From assembly GCA_018780035.1 (NCBI GenBank), contig JADMKE010000007.1, positions 1 to 64,000 on the forward strand: a DNA stretch of 64,000 bases, given 5' to 3'. Positions 31,467 to 41,642 of this stretch are shown here, in pieces. Every line of letters begins with the position of its first letter. The first letter of the stretch is position 1. The notes beneath the pieces are model-generated. The model did not search any database and had not been told where the DNA came from. It worked only from the letters and a program-made list of their open reading frames with translations. Position numbers and translations under genes: made by a program. Source of the DNA: Candidatus Sericytochromatia bacterium (GTDB lineage: Bacteria; Cyanobacteriota; Sericytochromatia; UBA7694).

Positions 31467-31504
31467 CTTGGCCTAAGATTGATTAAAATTGATCTTAGGC
31501 CAAG
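31467..31504 (+). promoter_or_regulatory. Large hairpin between fusA and tuf
   Basis: CTTGGCCTAAGAT (31467-31479) and ATCTTAGGCCAAG (31492-31504) form a 13-bp perfect stem around a 12-nt AT-rich loop. There is no T-tract after it, so it is more likely an RNA processing or stability element, or a partial attenuator setting the fusA/tuf ratio, than a full terminator. Confidence 0.6.
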
Positions 31505-31556
31505 TTAAATATAAGTTAACCCAATCAAAATTATATTGTGACCTAGGAGATTCAGT

Positions 31557-32789
31557 ATGGCGAGAGAAAAATTTGAACGTAATAAACCGCACGTCAATAT
31601 CGGCACAATTGGCCACGTTGACCACGGTAAAACAACCCTGACTGCAGCGATTACCATGACACTGGCAGCAGCCGGTGGTGGTCTGGCCCGTGGCTATGAC
31701 CAAATCGACAATGCCCCCGAAGAAAAAGCCCGTGGTATTACCATTAATACCAGCCACGTGGAATATGAAACCACCAAACGGCACTATGCTCACGTGGACT
31801 GCCCTGGCCACGCTGACTACATCAAGAACATGATTACTGGTGCAGCTCAGATGGACGGCGCTATCTTGGTTGTGTCCGCAGCTGACGGCCCCATGCCCCA
31901 GACCCGCGAACATATCCTCTTGGCCCGCCAGGTAGGCGTTCCCAGCATGGTTTGCTTCCTCAACAAGATCGACCAGGTAGATGACCCTGAGCTGATCGAG
32001 TTGGTTGAAATGGAACTGCGCGAACTGTTGACCGAATATGACTTCCCCGGCGATGATATCCCCATTGTAGCTGGTTCTGGCTTTAAAGCCATGGAAGCCA
32101 TGACTGGCAACCCCAAAACCCAACGCGGTGAAAACGAATGGGTCGACAAAGTCTGGGCCCTGATGGACGCCGTTGATTCTTACATTCCCGATCCCGCCCG
32201 TGACGTCGACAAACCCCTGCTGATGGCAGTGGAAGATGTCTTCACCATCACTGGTCGTGGTACCGTGGCAACTGGCCGTATCGAACGCGGTCGCTGCAAA
32301 GTCGGTGAAGAAGTTGAAATCGTCGGTCTCGGCGATACCCGTAAAACAGTTGTAACTGGTGTGGAAATGTTCCGCAAAACCCTGGACGAAGGTCTGGCCG
32401 GTGACAACGTGGGTATCCTGATGCGCGGTATCAGCAAAGATGACGTGGAGCGCGGCCAGGTTGTTGCTAAACCCGGTTCAATCAAGCCCCACAATCACTT
32501 CAATGCACAGGTATACGTCTTGAAGAAAGAGGAAGGTGGCCGTCACACCCCCTTCTTCCCTGGCTATCGTCCTCAGTTCTATGTCCGTACCACCGACGTA
32601 ACCGGCGAGTGCAAACTCCCCGAAGGCGTAGAAATGGTCATGCCTGGCGACAATATCGGAATGGTAGTTGTCCTGCAGAAGCCGGTCGCTATCGAAGAAG
32701 GGATGCGTTTCGCGATTCGTGAAGGTGGCCGTACGGTCGGTTCAGGCGTCGTAAGCAAAATCCTGGAAGACATTAAAGAAGAAGAATAA
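31557..32789 (+). CDS. tuf: Elongation factor Tu
   Basis: A 410-aa EF-Tu that carries aminoacyl-tRNA to the A site. G1 GHVDHGKT (19-26), G3 DCPGH (81-85), G4 NKID (136-139). It is longer than the E. coli protein (394 aa) through an insertion around [14 protein letters not shown], as in cyanobacterial EF-Tu, which supports the taxonomic placement. Ribosome-binding site TAGGAGA. It follows a hairpin and precedes rpsJ by 11 nt. Confidence 0.97.
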   Translation: MAREKFERNKPHVNIGTIGHVDHGKTTLTAAITMTLAAAGGGLARGYDQIDNAPEEKARGITINTSHVEYETTKRHYAHVDCPGHADYIKNMITGAAQMDGAILVVSAADGPMPQTREHILLARQVGVPSMVCFLNKIDQVDDPELIELVEMELRELLTEYDFPGDDIPIVAGSGFKAMEAMTGNPKTQRGENEWVDKVWALMDAVDSYIPDPARDVDKPLLMAVEDVFTITGRGTVATGRIERGRCKVGEEVEIVGLGDTRKTVVTGVEMFRKTLDEGLAGDNVGILMRGISKDDVERGQVVAKPGSIKPHNHFNAQVYVLKKEEGGRHTPFFPGYRPQFYVRTTDVTGECKLPEGVEMVMPGDNIGMVVVLQKPVAIEEGMRFAIREGGRTVGSGVVSKILEDIKEEE

Positions 32790-32800
32790 GGATTGTTAGT

Positions 32801-33109
32801 ATGGCTGGTCAAAAAATCAGAATTAGGTTAAAGTCCTACGATCATCGTTTGCTGGATGAGTCCGCTCGTCGTATTGTGGACACAGCTCGCCGTACCGACG
32901 CCAAGGTGGTAGGTCCGGTCCCGCTGCCGATTCGCAAGCACATTTTTTGTGTGCTGCGCTCTCCACATGTGGATAAAAAATCTCGGGAACATTTCGAGAT
33001 TCGCACCCACAAGCGCTTGCTGGATATTCTGGAACCCTCCACGAAGACGGTTGATGCGCTGATGCACATGGACCTGCCTGCTGGCGTCGATATTGAAGTA
33101 AAGCTGTAG
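32801..33109 (+). CDS. rpsJ: Ribosomal protein S10 / NusE
   Basis: A 102-aa S10, a 30S head protein that also acts as NusE in antitermination. Typical [24 protein letters not shown] start and [35 protein letters not shown]. Normal length. Placing rpsJ behind tuf, with a 46-nt gap before rplC, is the arrangement also seen in Cyanobacteria. Confidence 0.96.
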   Translation: MAGQKIRIRLKSYDHRLLDESARRIVDTARRTDAKVVGPVPLPIRKHIFCVLRSPHVDKKSREHFEIRTHKRLLDILEPSTKTVDALMHMDLPAGVDIEVKL

Positions 33110-33155
33110 TCCAGACTACAGTTGCAAAAGAAGAAAGTAAGGAGACATAACCCCG

Positions 33156-33800
33156 ATGAGTTCTACTGTAGGACTTATAGGTACCAAACTGGGGATGACA
33201 CATGTCTTCGATGAAACGGGAAACAGTGTGCCGGTTACGGTTATCCAAGCCGGCCCCTGTCCGATCGTCCAGATCAAAAAGCCGGATACCGATGGGTATT
33301 CGGCTTTGCAAGTCGGATTTTCGCCTGTTCCGAAGCACCGTGTGAATAAACCACAGCAAGGTCATTTTAAAAAAGCGGGTGTCCATACAACTCGACGCCT
33401 GGTTGAATTCCGCCTCCAAAGCATTGAAGGTTTTGAAGTTGGCAGCGAGCTGACCGTTGGTCAGTTTGAAGCCGGTCAATCCGTCAACGTTCAAGGCCGC
33501 CAGATTGGCAAGGGCTTTATGGGTGCCACCAAACGCCACCACTTCGGTCGTGGTCCGATGAGTCACGGTTCTAAATCGCACCGCATCCCCGGTTCGATTG
33601 GTGCCGGTACCACCCCTGGCCGTGTTTACAAAGGTGTCAAAATGTCTGGTCGCAAACCCAATAAGGTCACGACTGTCAAACATATTGAAATCGTCAAAGT
33701 AGACGCCGAACGCAATCTGTTGCTGGTCAAAGGTTCGATCCCCGGTTCGACCGGAGCCCAGGTTAAAATTGTACCCGTTAAATTAGGAGGACAGCCCTGA
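33156..33800 (+). CDS. rplC: Ribosomal protein L3
   Basis: A 214-aa L3, an early 50S assembly protein reaching the peptidyl-transferase centre. [24 protein letters not shown] at the start and [23 protein letters not shown] in the centre-reaching loop. Ribosome-binding site TAAGGAGA. The stop overlaps the rplD start (TGATG). Confidence 0.96.
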   Translation: MSSTVGLIGTKLGMTHVFDETGNSVPVTVIQAGPCPIVQIKKPDTDGYSALQVGFSPVPKHRVNKPQQGHFKKAGVHTTRRLVEFRLQSIEGFEVGSELTVGQFEAGQSVNVQGRQIGKGFMGATKRHHFGRGPMSHGSKSHRIPGSIGAGTTPGRVYKGVKMSGRKPNKVTTVKHIEIVKVDAERNLLLVKGSIPGSTGAQVKIVPVKLGGQP

Positions 33801-34411
33801 TGTCAGCACTTAAAAAGTATGATGGTCAAGGATTTGGCAGTATTGAAGCCACAGATCTGCTCTGGGGCGCTGAGCCCAATACCGATCTGATGCACATGGC
33901 TGCTGTCCGCCAGTTGAACAATGCCCGTGTAGGCACTGCCTGCACCAAAACCCGCATGGAAGTTGCCGGCGGCGGTAGAAAACCCTGGAAACAAAAAGGC
34001 ACAGGCCGCGCACGCGCTGGCAGCCGTACCTCGTCAATTTGGCGTGGGGGCGGTGTCTCTTTTGGTCCCAAACCCCGCAGCTTTGCAACCAGCCTGAACC
34101 GTAAAATGGCGGCCCGTGCATTGAGTTCAGCCCTGTCTGCCCAGCGTGAACAGGTCGTGGTCGTCGCTGATTCTCTTTTGAATCTGAACAAAACCGCTGA
34201 ATTCAACGCCCTGCTCGGCAAAATGGGTCTGGCTGATCAGAAAGTCTTGGTGGTGGCCGATTACAATGAAGCCCTCCACCGCGTAACCCGCAACCTCCGT
34301 CAGGTGTCTGTGGTGAGCCCCAAAAACGTCGGTGTGGTCGATGTGCTTGATCATCAAGCCCTCGTGATCGCTGAAGGCTCACTGCCATTACTCGAAGGAA
34401 GGTTTGTCTAA
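33800..34411 (+). CDS. rplD: Ribosomal protein L4
   Basis: A 203-aa L4, a wall protein of the exit tunnel. The extended tunnel loop KPWKQKGTGRARAGSRTSSIWRGGG is intact. In E. coli L4 also represses the S10 operon; whether it does here is not visible. Starts within the rplC stop (TGATG) and its stop overlaps the rplW start (TAATG), so the three are coupled. Confidence 0.95.
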   Translation: MSALKKYDGQGFGSIEATDLLWGAEPNTDLMHMAAVRQLNNARVGTACTKTRMEVAGGGRKPWKQKGTGRARAGSRTSSIWRGGGVSFGPKPRSFATSLNRKMAARALSSALSAQREQVVVVADSLLNLNKTAEFNALLGKMGLADQKVLVVADYNEALHRVTRNLRQVSVVSPKNVGVVDVLDHQALVIAEGSLPLLEGRFV

Positions 34412-34689
34412 TGGATCCTTATACAATTGTGAAGTATCCCCTGATCACTGAAAAATCCACCCTTTTGGGTGCGGACAATCAGTACGTCTTTGAAGTGGAT
34501 ACCAAAGCCAATAAAGTTGAGATTGCCAAAGCTGTTGCAACCATTTTTAAAGTGGAAGTCGACAAGGTGCGCACCCTCAATGTGAAGCCGGAGCAACGGG
34601 CCTTTGGGAGCCGTGCACGCAAGCGGAAACTCCGCAAAAAAGCAATTGTGACCCTCAAAGCCGGTCACAAAATTGATCTCGCTATTTAA
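34411..34689 (+). CDS. rplW: Ribosomal protein L23
   Basis: A 92-aa L23, at the tunnel exit, where it docks trigger factor and SRP. IVKYPLITEKSTLL start, then KANKVEIAKAVATIFKVEV and VRTLNVKPEQR. Normal length. Translationally coupled to rplD. Confidence 0.95.
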   Translation: MDPYTIVKYPLITEKSTLLGADNQYVFEVDTKANKVEIAKAVATIFKVEVDKVRTLNVKPEQRAFGSRARKRKLRKKAIVTLKAGHKIDLAI

Positions 34690-34706
34690 GAAAGTGGTGA
34701 AACACT

Positions 34707-35543
34707 ATGGGTATTCGAGTTTTAAAACCAACAACCGCCGGCCAACGCAATATGAGTCGGCTTACATATGAGGAAATCACGACCTCTACGCCCGAAAAAT
34801 CACTGCTGGCACCCCTGAAGAAAACAGGTGGACGCAACAATACCGGACGGATTACATCCCGTTTCCGGGGAGGCGGCCACAAACGTCACTACCGTTTGAT
34901 TGATTTTAAGCGCAACAAAGAGAATGTACCAGCCAAAGTGGCAACGATCGAATACGATCCCAACCGCACGGCCAATATTGCTCTGCTTCACTATGCAGAT
35001 GGTGAAAAGCGCTATATCCTGGCCCCCCAGGGTCTGCAAGTCGGTGATGAAATTTTAGCTGGTGAAGGGGCCGATATTAAACCCGGTCACGCCATGCAGC
35101 TGAAAGATATTCCTCTGGGTACAGTGATTCATAACGTGGAACTCCAGCCCGGTCGGGGCGGACAGTTGGCCCGTGCGGCCGGCACCTCTGCTCAGCTCGT
35201 GGCCAAGGACGGTGAATACGTTCAAGTCAAGCTGCCTTCTGGTGAAGTGCGTATGGTTTCCAGAAATTGCCGGGCCACCATTGGTGCTCTGGGCAATGCG
35301 GATTTCAAAAACGTTTCGATTGGTAAAGCCGGTCGCAAACGTCACATGGGCCGTCGGCCTCATAACCGCGGCGTGGTAATGAACCCCTGCGATCACCCCC
35401 ATGGTGGTGGTGAAGGCAAAGCTCCCGTTGGGGGCAAGGCACAGACTCCTTGGGGTCAGCCTGCAATGGGTTTCCGTACCCGCAAGAAAAAACCGAGCGA
35501 CCGCTTCATTACTCAGAAGCGCGTTAGCCGCAATGCACGATAA
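34707..35543 (+). CDS. rplB: Ribosomal protein L2
   Basis: A 278-aa L2, needed for subunit association and peptidyl-transferase activity. [20 protein letters not shown] in the N-terminal extension and the functional loop [17 protein letters not shown] with the conserved His. Normal length. Follows rplW by 17 nt. Confidence 0.97.
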   Translation: MGIRVLKPTTAGQRNMSRLTYEEITTSTPEKSLLAPLKKTGGRNNTGRITSRFRGGGHKRHYRLIDFKRNKENVPAKVATIEYDPNRTANIALLHYADGEKRYILAPQGLQVGDEILAGEGADIKPGHAMQLKDIPLGTVIHNVELQPGRGGQLARAAGTSAQLVAKDGEYVQVKLPSGEVRMVSRNCRATIGALGNADFKNVSIGKAGRKRHMGRRPHNRGVVMNPCDHPHGGGEGKAPVGGKAQTPWGQPAMGFRTRKKKPSDRFITQKRVSRNAR

Positions 35544-35558
35544 AGGAGACAGCGACGA

Positions 35559-35837
35559 ATGAGCCGTTCTGTAAAAAAGGGACCTTTTATTCAAGAAAAG
35601 CTGCTCAAGAAAATTGAGCGCATGAATGATAAAAACGAGAAGCGCGTAATTAAAACCTGGTCCCGCGCATCCACCATTACACCGGATATGATCGGACACA
35701 CCATTGCCGTCTACAATGGCCGCAAACATGTGCCCATCTTTGTGACTGAGAACATGGTCGACTATCGCCTGGGTGAGTTCGTTCCCACCCGTATGTTCCG
35801 TGGCCACGCCGGTGAAAAAACCGTATCACGCCGATAG
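35559..35837 (+). CDS. rpsS: Ribosomal protein S19
   Basis: A 92-aa S19 of the 30S head, bridging to 50[21 protein letters not shown] start, [23 protein letters not shown] and [12 protein letters not shown]. Normal length. Ribosome-binding site AAGGAGAC. Confidence 0.96.
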   Translation: MSRSVKKGPFIQEKLLKKIERMNDKNEKRVIKTWSRASTITPDMIGHTIAVYNGRKHVPIFVTENMVDYRLGEFVPTRMFRGHAGEKTVSRR

Positions 35838-35852
35838 AATGAGGAACATACC

Positions 35853-36203
35853 GTGAGTAACCCAGTAAAAGTCAAGGCTATAGCCAAGAATGTCAGCATG
35901 TCACCCTTCAAGCTGAGACGGGTGATGAATCTGGTCCGGGGAATGAATGGCTTAGATGCATTGGACCACCTCAAGTTCATGCCCCACAAAGCCGCCCGTA
36001 TCATCGAAAAGGTTCTCCACTCTGCGCTTTCAAACGCAGAAAACAACAATATGTTGGATGTGGAAGAGCTCTATGTGGTCGAAGCATTTGTAGATGGTGG
36101 CCGTACGCTGCGCCGGGTTCAACCCCGTGCCCAGGGTCGCGCTTACCAGATCAAAAAACGCTCCAGCCACGTCACCATCGCCGTTGGGCCGAAGAAGAAG
36201 TAA
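35853..36203 (+). CDS. rplV: Ribosomal protein L22
   Basis: A 116-aa L22, whose beta-hairpin lines the exit tunnel. SPFKLRRVMNLVRGM, ALSNAENNNMLDVEELYV and RRVQPRAQGRAYQIKKRSSH (tunnel hairpin) are all present. GTG start behind GAGGAACATACC. Normal length. Confidence 0.95.
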   Translation: MSNPVKVKAIAKNVSMSPFKLRRVMNLVRGMNGLDALDHLKFMPHKAARIIEKVLHSALSNAENNNMLDVEELYVVEAFVDGGRTLRRVQPRAQGRAYQIKKRSSHVTIAVGPKKK

Positions 36204-36212
36204 GGAGACAAT

Positions 36213-36881
36213 ATGGGCCAGAAAGTACACCCAATCGGATTTCGGTTGGGCATTACCAAAAATTGGAAAAGCCGTTGGTTTTCCCCCAAGAACTATCCCG
36301 ATCTGATCCAAGAAGATCGCCGTATTCGTGAGATTGTCAAAAAACAGCTGTCTGCCGCAGGCATTGCTGATATTGAAGTTGAACGTAAATCGAACCAAGT
36401 TGAAGTCACCATTCAAACCGCTAAACCGGGTATGGTTGTCGGTCGCGGTGGCAAAAACATCGAGGAACTGCGTCAGAAACTCTTCCAGGAACTGAACAAA
36501 AAAGTTCAGATGAACGTGCAAGAAGTGAAGTCTGTTGAAACCAACGCCCAGCTGATCGCTGAAGCAGCCGCTCAACAGCTCGAAAAACGCGTGGCGTTTC
36601 GCCGCGTGATGAAGCAGTCCATGACCCGCGCCATGAATTCCGGTGCCCAAGGCATCAAGATCATGATCGCTGGCCGTCTCGGTGGAGCAGATATTGCCCG
36701 TACCGAATGGTTGCGCGAAGGCCGGATTCCGTTGCACACCCTGCGTGCAGATATCGATTATGGCTTCTTTGAAGCCAAGACCGTTTTTGGCATTATCGGT
36801 ATCAAAGTATGGGTCTACAACGGCGAAAAGCTGAGAGAAAAAGAGTCGAAAAAAGAGGTCCCCTCCAATGCTAATGCCTAA
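36213..36881 (+). CDS. rpsC: Ribosomal protein S3
   Basis: A 222-aa S3, at the mRNA entry channel with helicase-like action. [19 protein letters not shown] start, KH-type [14 protein letters not shown], and [20 protein letters not shown]. Normal length. Its end overlaps rplP by 14 nt. Confidence 0.96.
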   Translation: MGQKVHPIGFRLGITKNWKSRWFSPKNYPDLIQEDRRIREIVKKQLSAAGIADIEVERKSNQVEVTIQTAKPGMVVGRGGKNIEELRQKLFQELNKKVQMNVQEVKSVETNAQLIAEAAAQQLEKRVAFRRVMKQSMTRAMNSGAQGIKIMIAGRLGGADIARTEWLREGRIPLHTLRADIDYGFFEAKTVFGIIGIKVWVYNGEKLREKESKKEVPSNANA

Positions 36882-37320
36882 ACGTACTAAGTACAGAAAG
36901 CAGATGCGGGGCCGCATGAAGGGCAAGGAAACCCGTGGTACGACTGTCGCCTTTGGCGAATTCGGACTGCAAGGTCTGGAGCCTGCCTGGATTACCGCCC
37001 GCCAAATTGAGGCTGCCCGTCGTGCCATGACCCGTTCTGTCCGTCGTGGCGGGAAAGTGCATATCCGCGTTTTCCCCGACAAGCCAATCACAGCAAAACC
37101 CGCCGAAACCCGCATGGGTAGCGGTAAAGGTTCACCTGAGTATTGGGTAGCCGTTGTCAAACCCGGTCGTGTTTTATTTGAACTCGCTGGGGTTCCCGAA
37201 GAAGTAGCCCGCAAGGCTATGCGTTTGGCCAGTGCCAAATTGCCAATCAAGACCCGCTTTGTCAGTCGCGCTGAACAAGAAGCAGCTGCCACTGAAACCG
37301 CGGAAGGAGGCGAAGAATAA
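36868..37320 (+). CDS. rplP: Ribosomal protein L16
   Basis: A 150-aa L16, near the A site of the 50S. The start [11 protein letters not shown] follows the family pattern MLxPKRTK, which favours ATG 36868 over 36874. GRRMTRSVRR-type region [18 protein letters not shown] and [18 protein letters not shown] are typical. The C-terminus has a short Glu-rich tail. Overlaps rpsC by 14 nt. Confidence 0.95.
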   Translation: MLMPKRTKYRKQMRGRMKGKETRGTTVAFGEFGLQGLEPAWITARQIEAARRAMTRSVRRGGKVHIRVFPDKPITAKPAETRMGSGKGSPEYWVAVVKPGRVLFELAGVPEEVARKAMRLASAKLPIKTRFVSRAEQEAAATETAEGGEE

Positions 37321-37321
37321 G

Positions 37322-37543
37322 ATGTCTAAGCAAGAAATCAGTCGTTTGCGCGAACTTTCCCAGCAGGAATTGCTGGATGAGCGTCAGGAAGCCAAACAGG
37401 AACTTTTTAATCTGAAGTTCCAGTGGATGGCGACACGTCAGCTTTCCAACACCGCCCGTCTGCGTCTGTTACGGCAAAAAGTTGCCCGTATCAACACCCT
37501 GTTACGGGAACGTGAATTGGAAGGAGAAGAAGTCAATGCCTAA
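37322..37543 (+). CDS. rpmC: Ribosomal protein L29
   Basis: A 73-aa L29, at the tunnel exit. Helical hairpin with [12 protein letters not shown], then [17 protein letters not shown]. The ATG at 37322 follows GGAGGCGAAGAATAAG directly after rplP; the track start at 37232 is inside rplP and wrong. Overlaps rpsQ by 8 nt. Confidence 0.93.
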   Translation: MSKQEISRLRELSQQELLDERQEAKQELFNLKFQWMATRQLSNTARLRLLRQKVARINTLLRERELEGEEVNA

Positions 37544-37784
37544 ACGTGTACTGACCGGCAAGGTCGTCAGTGACAAAATGCAAAAAACCCGTGTGGCCGA
37601 AATCGAACGTTTCCCCACACACCCGATCTACAAAAAGGTTCAATCCCGCAGAAAGCGCTACAAGTTCCATGATGAACAAGAGCTCTCTAAAGCTGGTGAT
37701 CTGGTCCGCATTGTGGAGTGCCGCCCCATGAGCCGTGACAAACACTTCCGTCTTTTGGAAGTTGTTGAGTCCGGATTGGATTAA
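37536..37784 (+). CDS. rpsQ: Ribosomal protein S17
   Basis: An 82-aa S17, an OB-fold primary 16S binder. [22 protein letters not shown] start, [19 protein letters not shown], and [20 protein letters not shown]. The track start at 37482 lies within rpmC; ATG 37536 behind AAGGAGAAG is correct. Coupled to rpmC by overlap. Confidence 0.94.
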   Translation: MPKRVLTGKVVSDKMQKTRVAEIERFPTHPIYKKVQSRRKRYKFHDEQELSKAGDLVRIVECRPMSRDKHFRLLEVVESGLD

Positions 37785-37797
37785 TAAGGAGTTAGTT

Positions 37798-38166
37798 ATG
37801 ATTCAGCAAGAAAGTCGTCTCGCTGTGGCTGACAACACCGGCGCAAAAGAACTGCTCTGCATCACCGTGCTCGGCAGCTCTGGCCGTCGTTACGCTCATG
37901 TGGGTGACACCATTGTCGCCGTCGTCAAAGAAGCCACTCCCAATATGCCTGTCAAAAAAAGCCAGGTTGTCAAAGCCGTTATCGTGCGTACCAAGCACCA
38001 GATCCATCGCAAAGATGGTTCGCGTATTCGCTTTGATGAAAATGCCGCCGTGATTGTCAACAATGATGGCAATCCGATTGGTACCCGTGTTTTTGGTCCT
38101 GTGGCCCGTGAACTTCGGGAAAAGAACTATATGAAAATTGTCTCACTTGCCCCGGAGGTTCTTTAA
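37798..38166 (+). CDS. rplN: Ribosomal protein L14
   Basis: A 122-aa L14 at the subunit interface and the docking site of RsfS, which is also encoded in this window. [20 protein letters not shown] start and [37 protein letters not shown] end. The ATG at 37798 follows AAGGAG; the track start at 37735 is inside rpsQ. Confidence 0.96.
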   Translation: MIQQESRLAVADNTGAKELLCITVLGSSGRRYAHVGDTIVAVVKEATPNMPVKKSQVVKAVIVRTKHQIHRKDGSRIRFDENAAVIVNNDGNPIGTRVFGPVARELREKNYMKIVSLAPEVL

Positions 38167-38168
38167 AT

Positions 38169-38525
38169 ATGGCATCCAATAAAACTGATAAAGAGTACCG
38201 TCGTCTGACGATTAAAAAAGGCGATCAGGTGGTTGTTATTTCCGGTCGCGATGCAGATCGTGGTAAGGTAGGTAAGGTTCTGCGCGTTCTGCCCAAAACC
38301 GACCGTGTTGTTGTAGAAGGTGTTGGCATGGTGACCCGTCACCAAAAGCCCACTATGCAAGGCCAAAAGGGCTCTCTTGTTAGAAAAGAAGCCCCGATCC
38401 AACGCTCCCGCGTAATGCTCTATGATGCAAGCCTGAAAAAAGGCGTGCGGACCGGTAGCAAAACTCTGGAAAACGGCCAAAAAGTCCGTGTCTCTCAAAA
38501 ATCGGGCGAAACGCTCGACAATTAA
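38169..38525 (+). CDS. rplX: Ribosomal protein L24
   Basis: A 118-aa L24, an assembly initiator with a KOW motif: KKGDQVVVISGRDADRGKVGKVL. Then VVVEGVGMVTRHQKP. The N-terminus is about 10 residues longer than usual (SNKTDKEYRRL). It starts 2 nt after rplN. Confidence 0.94.
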   Translation: MASNKTDKEYRRLTIKKGDQVVVISGRDADRGKVGKVLRVLPKTDRVVVEGVGMVTRHQKPTMQGQKGSLVRKEAPIQRSRVMLYDASLKKGVRTGSKTLENGQKVRVSQKSGETLDN

Positions 38526-38558
38526 TTAATTTAAAATATGTTGAAGGAGTAGCTAAGT

Positions 38559-39113
38559 ATGGTTGCAGAAGCAAAACCAAGACTTAAGCAGTTCTACCGC
38601 GAGCAAGTGGTTCCCAAGCTCAAAGACGAGTTTCAGTACACCAACGTTATGGACGTGCCCAAACTTGACAAAATCGTGGTCAGTATCGGTTTGGGTGAAT
38701 ATATTCTCAATCACAAAGCCCTGGAATTTGCCCAGACAGATTTGGCCACCATCACCGGTCAAAAACCGATTGTGGTCAAAGCAAAAAAATCCATTGCCAA
38801 CTTCAAACTGCGCCAGGGCATGCCCATCGGTTTGAAAGTCACCCTGCGTGGTGATCGTATGTATGAATTCCTGGATCGCCTCGTCTCCCTGGCTCTGCCC
38901 CGGATTCGTGACTTCCGCGGAGTTTCCAACAAAGCTTTCGATCAACGTGGCAATTACACCATTGGTCTTAAAGAACAGCTGATCTTCCCCGAAATCAGCT
39001 ACGACAAGGTCGACAAAGTGCGCGGTATGAACATCACCTTCGTAACCACTGCTCAAAACGACCAAGAAGCTCACGCTCTGCTCAAACATTTTGGAATGCC
39101 GTTTCGGAAGTAG
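38559..39113 (+). CDS. rplE: Ribosomal protein L5
   Basis: A 184-aa L5, a 5S rRNA binder of the central protuberance. [41 protein letters not shown] and [16 protein letters not shown] are typical. Normal length. Ribosome-binding site GAAGGAG. Confidence 0.96.
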   Translation: MVAEAKPRLKQFYREQVVPKLKDEFQYTNVMDVPKLDKIVVSIGLGEYILNHKALEFAQTDLATITGQKPIVVKAKKSIANFKLRQGMPIGLKVTLRGDRMYEFLDRLVSLALPRIRDFRGVSNKAFDQRGNYTIGLKEQLIFPEISYDKVDKVRGMNITFVTTAQNDQEAHALLKHFGMPFRK

Positions 39114-39122
39114 GAGACAATT

Positions 39123-39308
39123 ATGGCAAAAACATCAATGATTGAAAAATCCAAGCGCCCCGCAAAATACAAGGTGCGTCAACACAACCGTTGCCGTACC
39201 TGTGGCCGCCCCAAAGCCTATTATCGCTATTTTGGCCTCTGCCGCATTTGCTTGCGCGAAAATGCTCACAAGGGTGTACTGCCCGGTGTGAAGAAGTCCA
39301 GTTGGTAA
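39123..39308 (+). CDS. rpsZ: Ribosomal protein S14, zinc-binding type Z
   Basis: A 61-aa short S14 with an intact zinc ribbon: [20 protein letters not shown] (two CxxC pairs). It is the C+ type, so zinc is needed for its fold; the long zinc-free S14 is not seen here. Standard spc-operon position between rplE and rpsH. Confidence 0.96.
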   Translation: MAKTSMIEKSKRPAKYKVRQHNRCRTCGRPKAYYRYFGLCRICLRENAHKGVLPGVKKSSW

Positions 39309-39321
39309 GAGGAGAAATAGT

Positions 39322-39714
39322 ATGGTTACAGATCCTATCAGTGATATGCTTACCCGGGTCCGCAATGCTCTGATGCTGCGCAAAGACTCTGTGGAAGTAC
39401 CGCATTCCAAAATCAAAAAAGAAGTGTCACGGGTTTTAAAAGAAAACGGTTATATCACCGATTTCTTCGAAGTCAGTGATGACAAATTCAAGAAAATCAA
39501 ATTGGTTCTCAAGTACCACGATGGCCGCTCCGTCATTCAGGGCCTCAAACGCGTCAGCACCCCCGGTCGCCGCGTGTATGTTGGAACCCAAGAAGTACCG
39601 CGCGTGATGGGCGGAATGGGCGTGGCTGTGGTCTCTACCTCCCGTGGCATTCTTACCGGTCACCAGGCCCGTCGTCTCAAAGTCGGCGGCGAATTACTGT
39701 GTTATGTATGGTAG
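39322..39714 (+). CDS. rpsH: Ribosomal protein S8
   Basis: A 130-aa S8, a central-domain 16S binder; in E. coli the autogenous repressor of spc. DPISDMLTRVRNALM start and VSTSRGILTGHQARR at the end. Normal length. Ribosome-binding site AGAGGAG. Confidence 0.96.
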   Translation: MVTDPISDMLTRVRNALMLRKDSVEVPHSKIKKEVSRVLKENGYITDFFEVSDDKFKKIKLVLKYHDGRSVIQGLKRVSTPGRRVYVGTQEVPRVMGGMGVAVVSTSRGILTGHQARRLKVGGELLCYVW

Positions 39715-39723
39715 GTAAAAGCA

Positions 39724-40260
39724 ATGTCTCGAATTGGTAAAAAACCCATTACACTGGCCAAAGCCACCGTTGAAGTCAGTGGCAATACCGTCAAGGTCAA
39801 AGGCCCCAAAGGCGAACTGTCTCAGGATATCCGTGATGAAGTCTCGATCGAAGTCCTCGATGGTGTCTTGCACGTCAACCGCAAAAACGACAGCAAACAG
39901 GCCCGTGCCCTGCATGGTCTCTATCGCTCTCTGCTGGCCAATATGGTAGAAGGCGTGAACAACGGCTTCTCCAAATCCCTCGAAATGATCGGGGTCGGTT
40001 ATAAAGCCGCCCTCAAAGGAACCAGCCTGGTTTTGAACGTAGGCTATTCCCACCCTGTGGAGATTGAAGCGCCTCCCGGCATCGTGCTCGAAACAGAAGG
40101 CCCCACCCGTATCCATGTCAAAGGCATTGATAAGGGCGAGGTCGGTAATGTCGCTGCCAAAATCCGCGCTGTGCGCAAACCCGAGCCTTATAAAGGCAAA
40201 GGGATCCGGTATGTGGGCGAAGTCGTCCGCAGAAAAGCCGGCAAATCAGGTAAGAAGTAG
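39724..40260 (+). CDS. rplF: Ribosomal protein L6
   Basis: A 178-aa L6, at the base of the L7/L12 stalk. SRIGKKPITL start, KGPKGELSQDI, GVGYKAALKG and KPEPYKGKGIRYVGEVVRRKAGKSGKK end. Normal length. Confidence 0.96.
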   Translation: MSRIGKKPITLAKATVEVSGNTVKVKGPKGELSQDIRDEVSIEVLDGVLHVNRKNDSKQARALHGLYRSLLANMVEGVNNGFSKSLEMIGVGYKAALKGTSLVLNVGYSHPVEIEAPPGIVLETEGPTRIHVKGIDKGEVGNVAAKIRAVRKPEPYKGKGIRYVGEVVRRKAGKSGKK

Positions 40261-40276
40261 TCGGAGGCCATAAAAA

Positions 40277-40642
40277 ATGAGTATTGAAACACGTCGTGCT
40301 GAGCGCAAGCGCCGGCACGTTCGTTCCCGTAAAAACCTCAGCGGTACCGCTGAACGTCCCCGTCTGGCCGTATTCCGCAGCCATCAGCATATTTACGCTC
40401 AGATTATCAACGATGAGCAAGGCCATACCCTGGCTGCAGCTTCTTCCGTTGAGCCCGAAGTCAAAAAAGAAGCTGAATACTTTGGCAATATTGATGGTGC
40501 CAAAGTCATCGGTGCCCGGATTGCTAAAAAAGCCTTGGAACAGGGAATCACCCAGGTGGTTTTTGACCGCGGTGGCAATAAGTACCATGGCCGTGTTGCG
40601 GCTCTGGCTGATGCTGCCCGTGAAAACGGTCTGAGTTTCTAA
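40277..40642 (+). CDS. rplR: Ribosomal protein L18
   Basis: A 121-aa L18, a 5S rRNA binder. [26 protein letters not shown] and [26 protein letters not shown]. Normal length. It starts 16 nt after rplF. Confidence 0.96.
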   Translation: MSIETRRAERKRRHVRSRKNLSGTAERPRLAVFRSHQHIYAQIINDEQGHTLAAASSVEPEVKKEAEYFGNIDGAKVIGARIAKKALEQGITQVVFDRGGNKYHGRVAALADAARENGLSF

Positions 40643-40664
40643 GGAATTGAGAGGAAATTAGAAC

Positions 40665-41180
40665 GTGGTCAAAAAACAAAACGAAACCGATTCCCAGTGG
40701 ACTGAAAAAGTCGTCCAGGTCCGCCGTGTGACCAAAGTAGTCAAAGGCGGAAAACGCCTTAGTTTCCGAGTTATCACCATTGTGGGTGATGGCGAAGGCA
40801 AAGTTGGTGTAGGTGTTGGCAAATCTGCAGACGTCGTAGGTGCCATTCAAAAAGGCATGTCCGACGCCCGTAAAAATCTGATTGATGTGCCCATCGTCGA
40901 AACAACGATCCCTCATCCGGTAACATCTCGCTTTGGCTCTGCCAGCGTGCTGGTTAAACCGGCCCGTCAAGGTACCGGTGTTATTGCCGGTGGTGCGGTG
41001 CGCATTGTACTTGAAGCTGCAGGCATCAAAAATGCCACAGCCAAGTGCTTGGGTTCCAAATCCCCCTTGAACAATGCCCGTGCTGCGGTTCAGGCTCTGC
41101 AAGAACTCCGCACCATTGAGCAGATTTCCGAATCCCGTGGCTTGAGTGCAAAAGAAGTACTCCGCGGCCGCCCAGTCTGA
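40665..41180 (+). CDS. rpsE: Ribosomal protein S5
   Basis: A 171-aa S5, a decoding-fidelity protein on the 30S body. [29 protein letters not shown] is the dsRNA-binding part, and [23 protein letters not shown] follows. GTG start behind AGAGGAAATTAGAAC. The next gene is rplO, not rpmD: the 18-nt gap leaves no room for L30. Confidence 0.96.
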   Translation: MVKKQNETDSQWTEKVVQVRRVTKVVKGGKRLSFRVITIVGDGEGKVGVGVGKSADVVGAIQKGMSDARKNLIDVPIVETTIPHPVTSRFGSASVLVKPARQGTGVIAGGAVRIVLEAAGIKNATAKCLGSKSPLNNARAAVQALQELRTIEQISESRGLSAKEVLRGRPV

Positions 41181-41198
41181 TAAAAAGGAATTTTTGAC

Positions 41199-41642
41199 AT
41201 GAAACTGCAGGATTTATCTCGCAATACAAAACGCGCCAAACGCAAACGCGTTGGCCGTGGTATGGGTTCGGGTATGGGTAAAACCGCTACCCGTGGCCAC
41301 CGTGGTCAAGGCCAGCGCTCAGGCCCCGAGAAAAAAGCCGGTTTTGAAGGCGGCCAGATGCCCCTTTATCGCCGTCTGCCCAAGAAAAAACACTTTGTGA
41401 TCCCCTACCGTTCAAACTGGGCGATCATCAATGTGGGTGCCCTCAACAGGCTCTTTGAAGCCGGTTCAACCGTTGACTTCGCAGCTCTGGCCGCGAAAAG
41501 CGTGATTGATCACCGTGCTGACGGTGTCCGCATCTTGGGTCACGGTGAACTGACCGTTGCCTTGAATATTACAGCCAGCTACGTCACTCCTTCTGCCAAG
41601 GAAAAGATCGAAGCTGCAGGTGGTTCCATTCAGCTCGTATGA
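41199..41642 (+). CDS. rplO: Ribosomal protein L15
   Basis: A 147-aa L15, a late 50S assembly protein. The Gly/Arg-rich N-terminal extension KRVGRGMGSGMGKTATRGHRGQ and FEGGQMPLYRRLPKK are typical. It follows rpsE directly and overlaps secY by ATGA. Confidence 0.96.
   Translation: MKLQDLSRNTKRAKRKRVGRGMGSGMGKTATRGHRGQGQRSGPEKKAGFEGGQMPLYRRLPKKKHFVIPYRSNWAIINVGALNRLFEAGSTVDFAALAAKSVIDHRADGVRILGHGELTVALNITASYVTPSAKEKIEAAGGSIQLV

Noticed and set aside
36030-37292. 420-aa minus-strand ORF over rplV-rpsC-rplP
   Set aside because: Shadow of three ribosomal protein genes.
41181-41198. Possible rpmD (L30) between rpsE and rplO
   Set aside because: Only 18 nt are available, so the gene is absent at this position.
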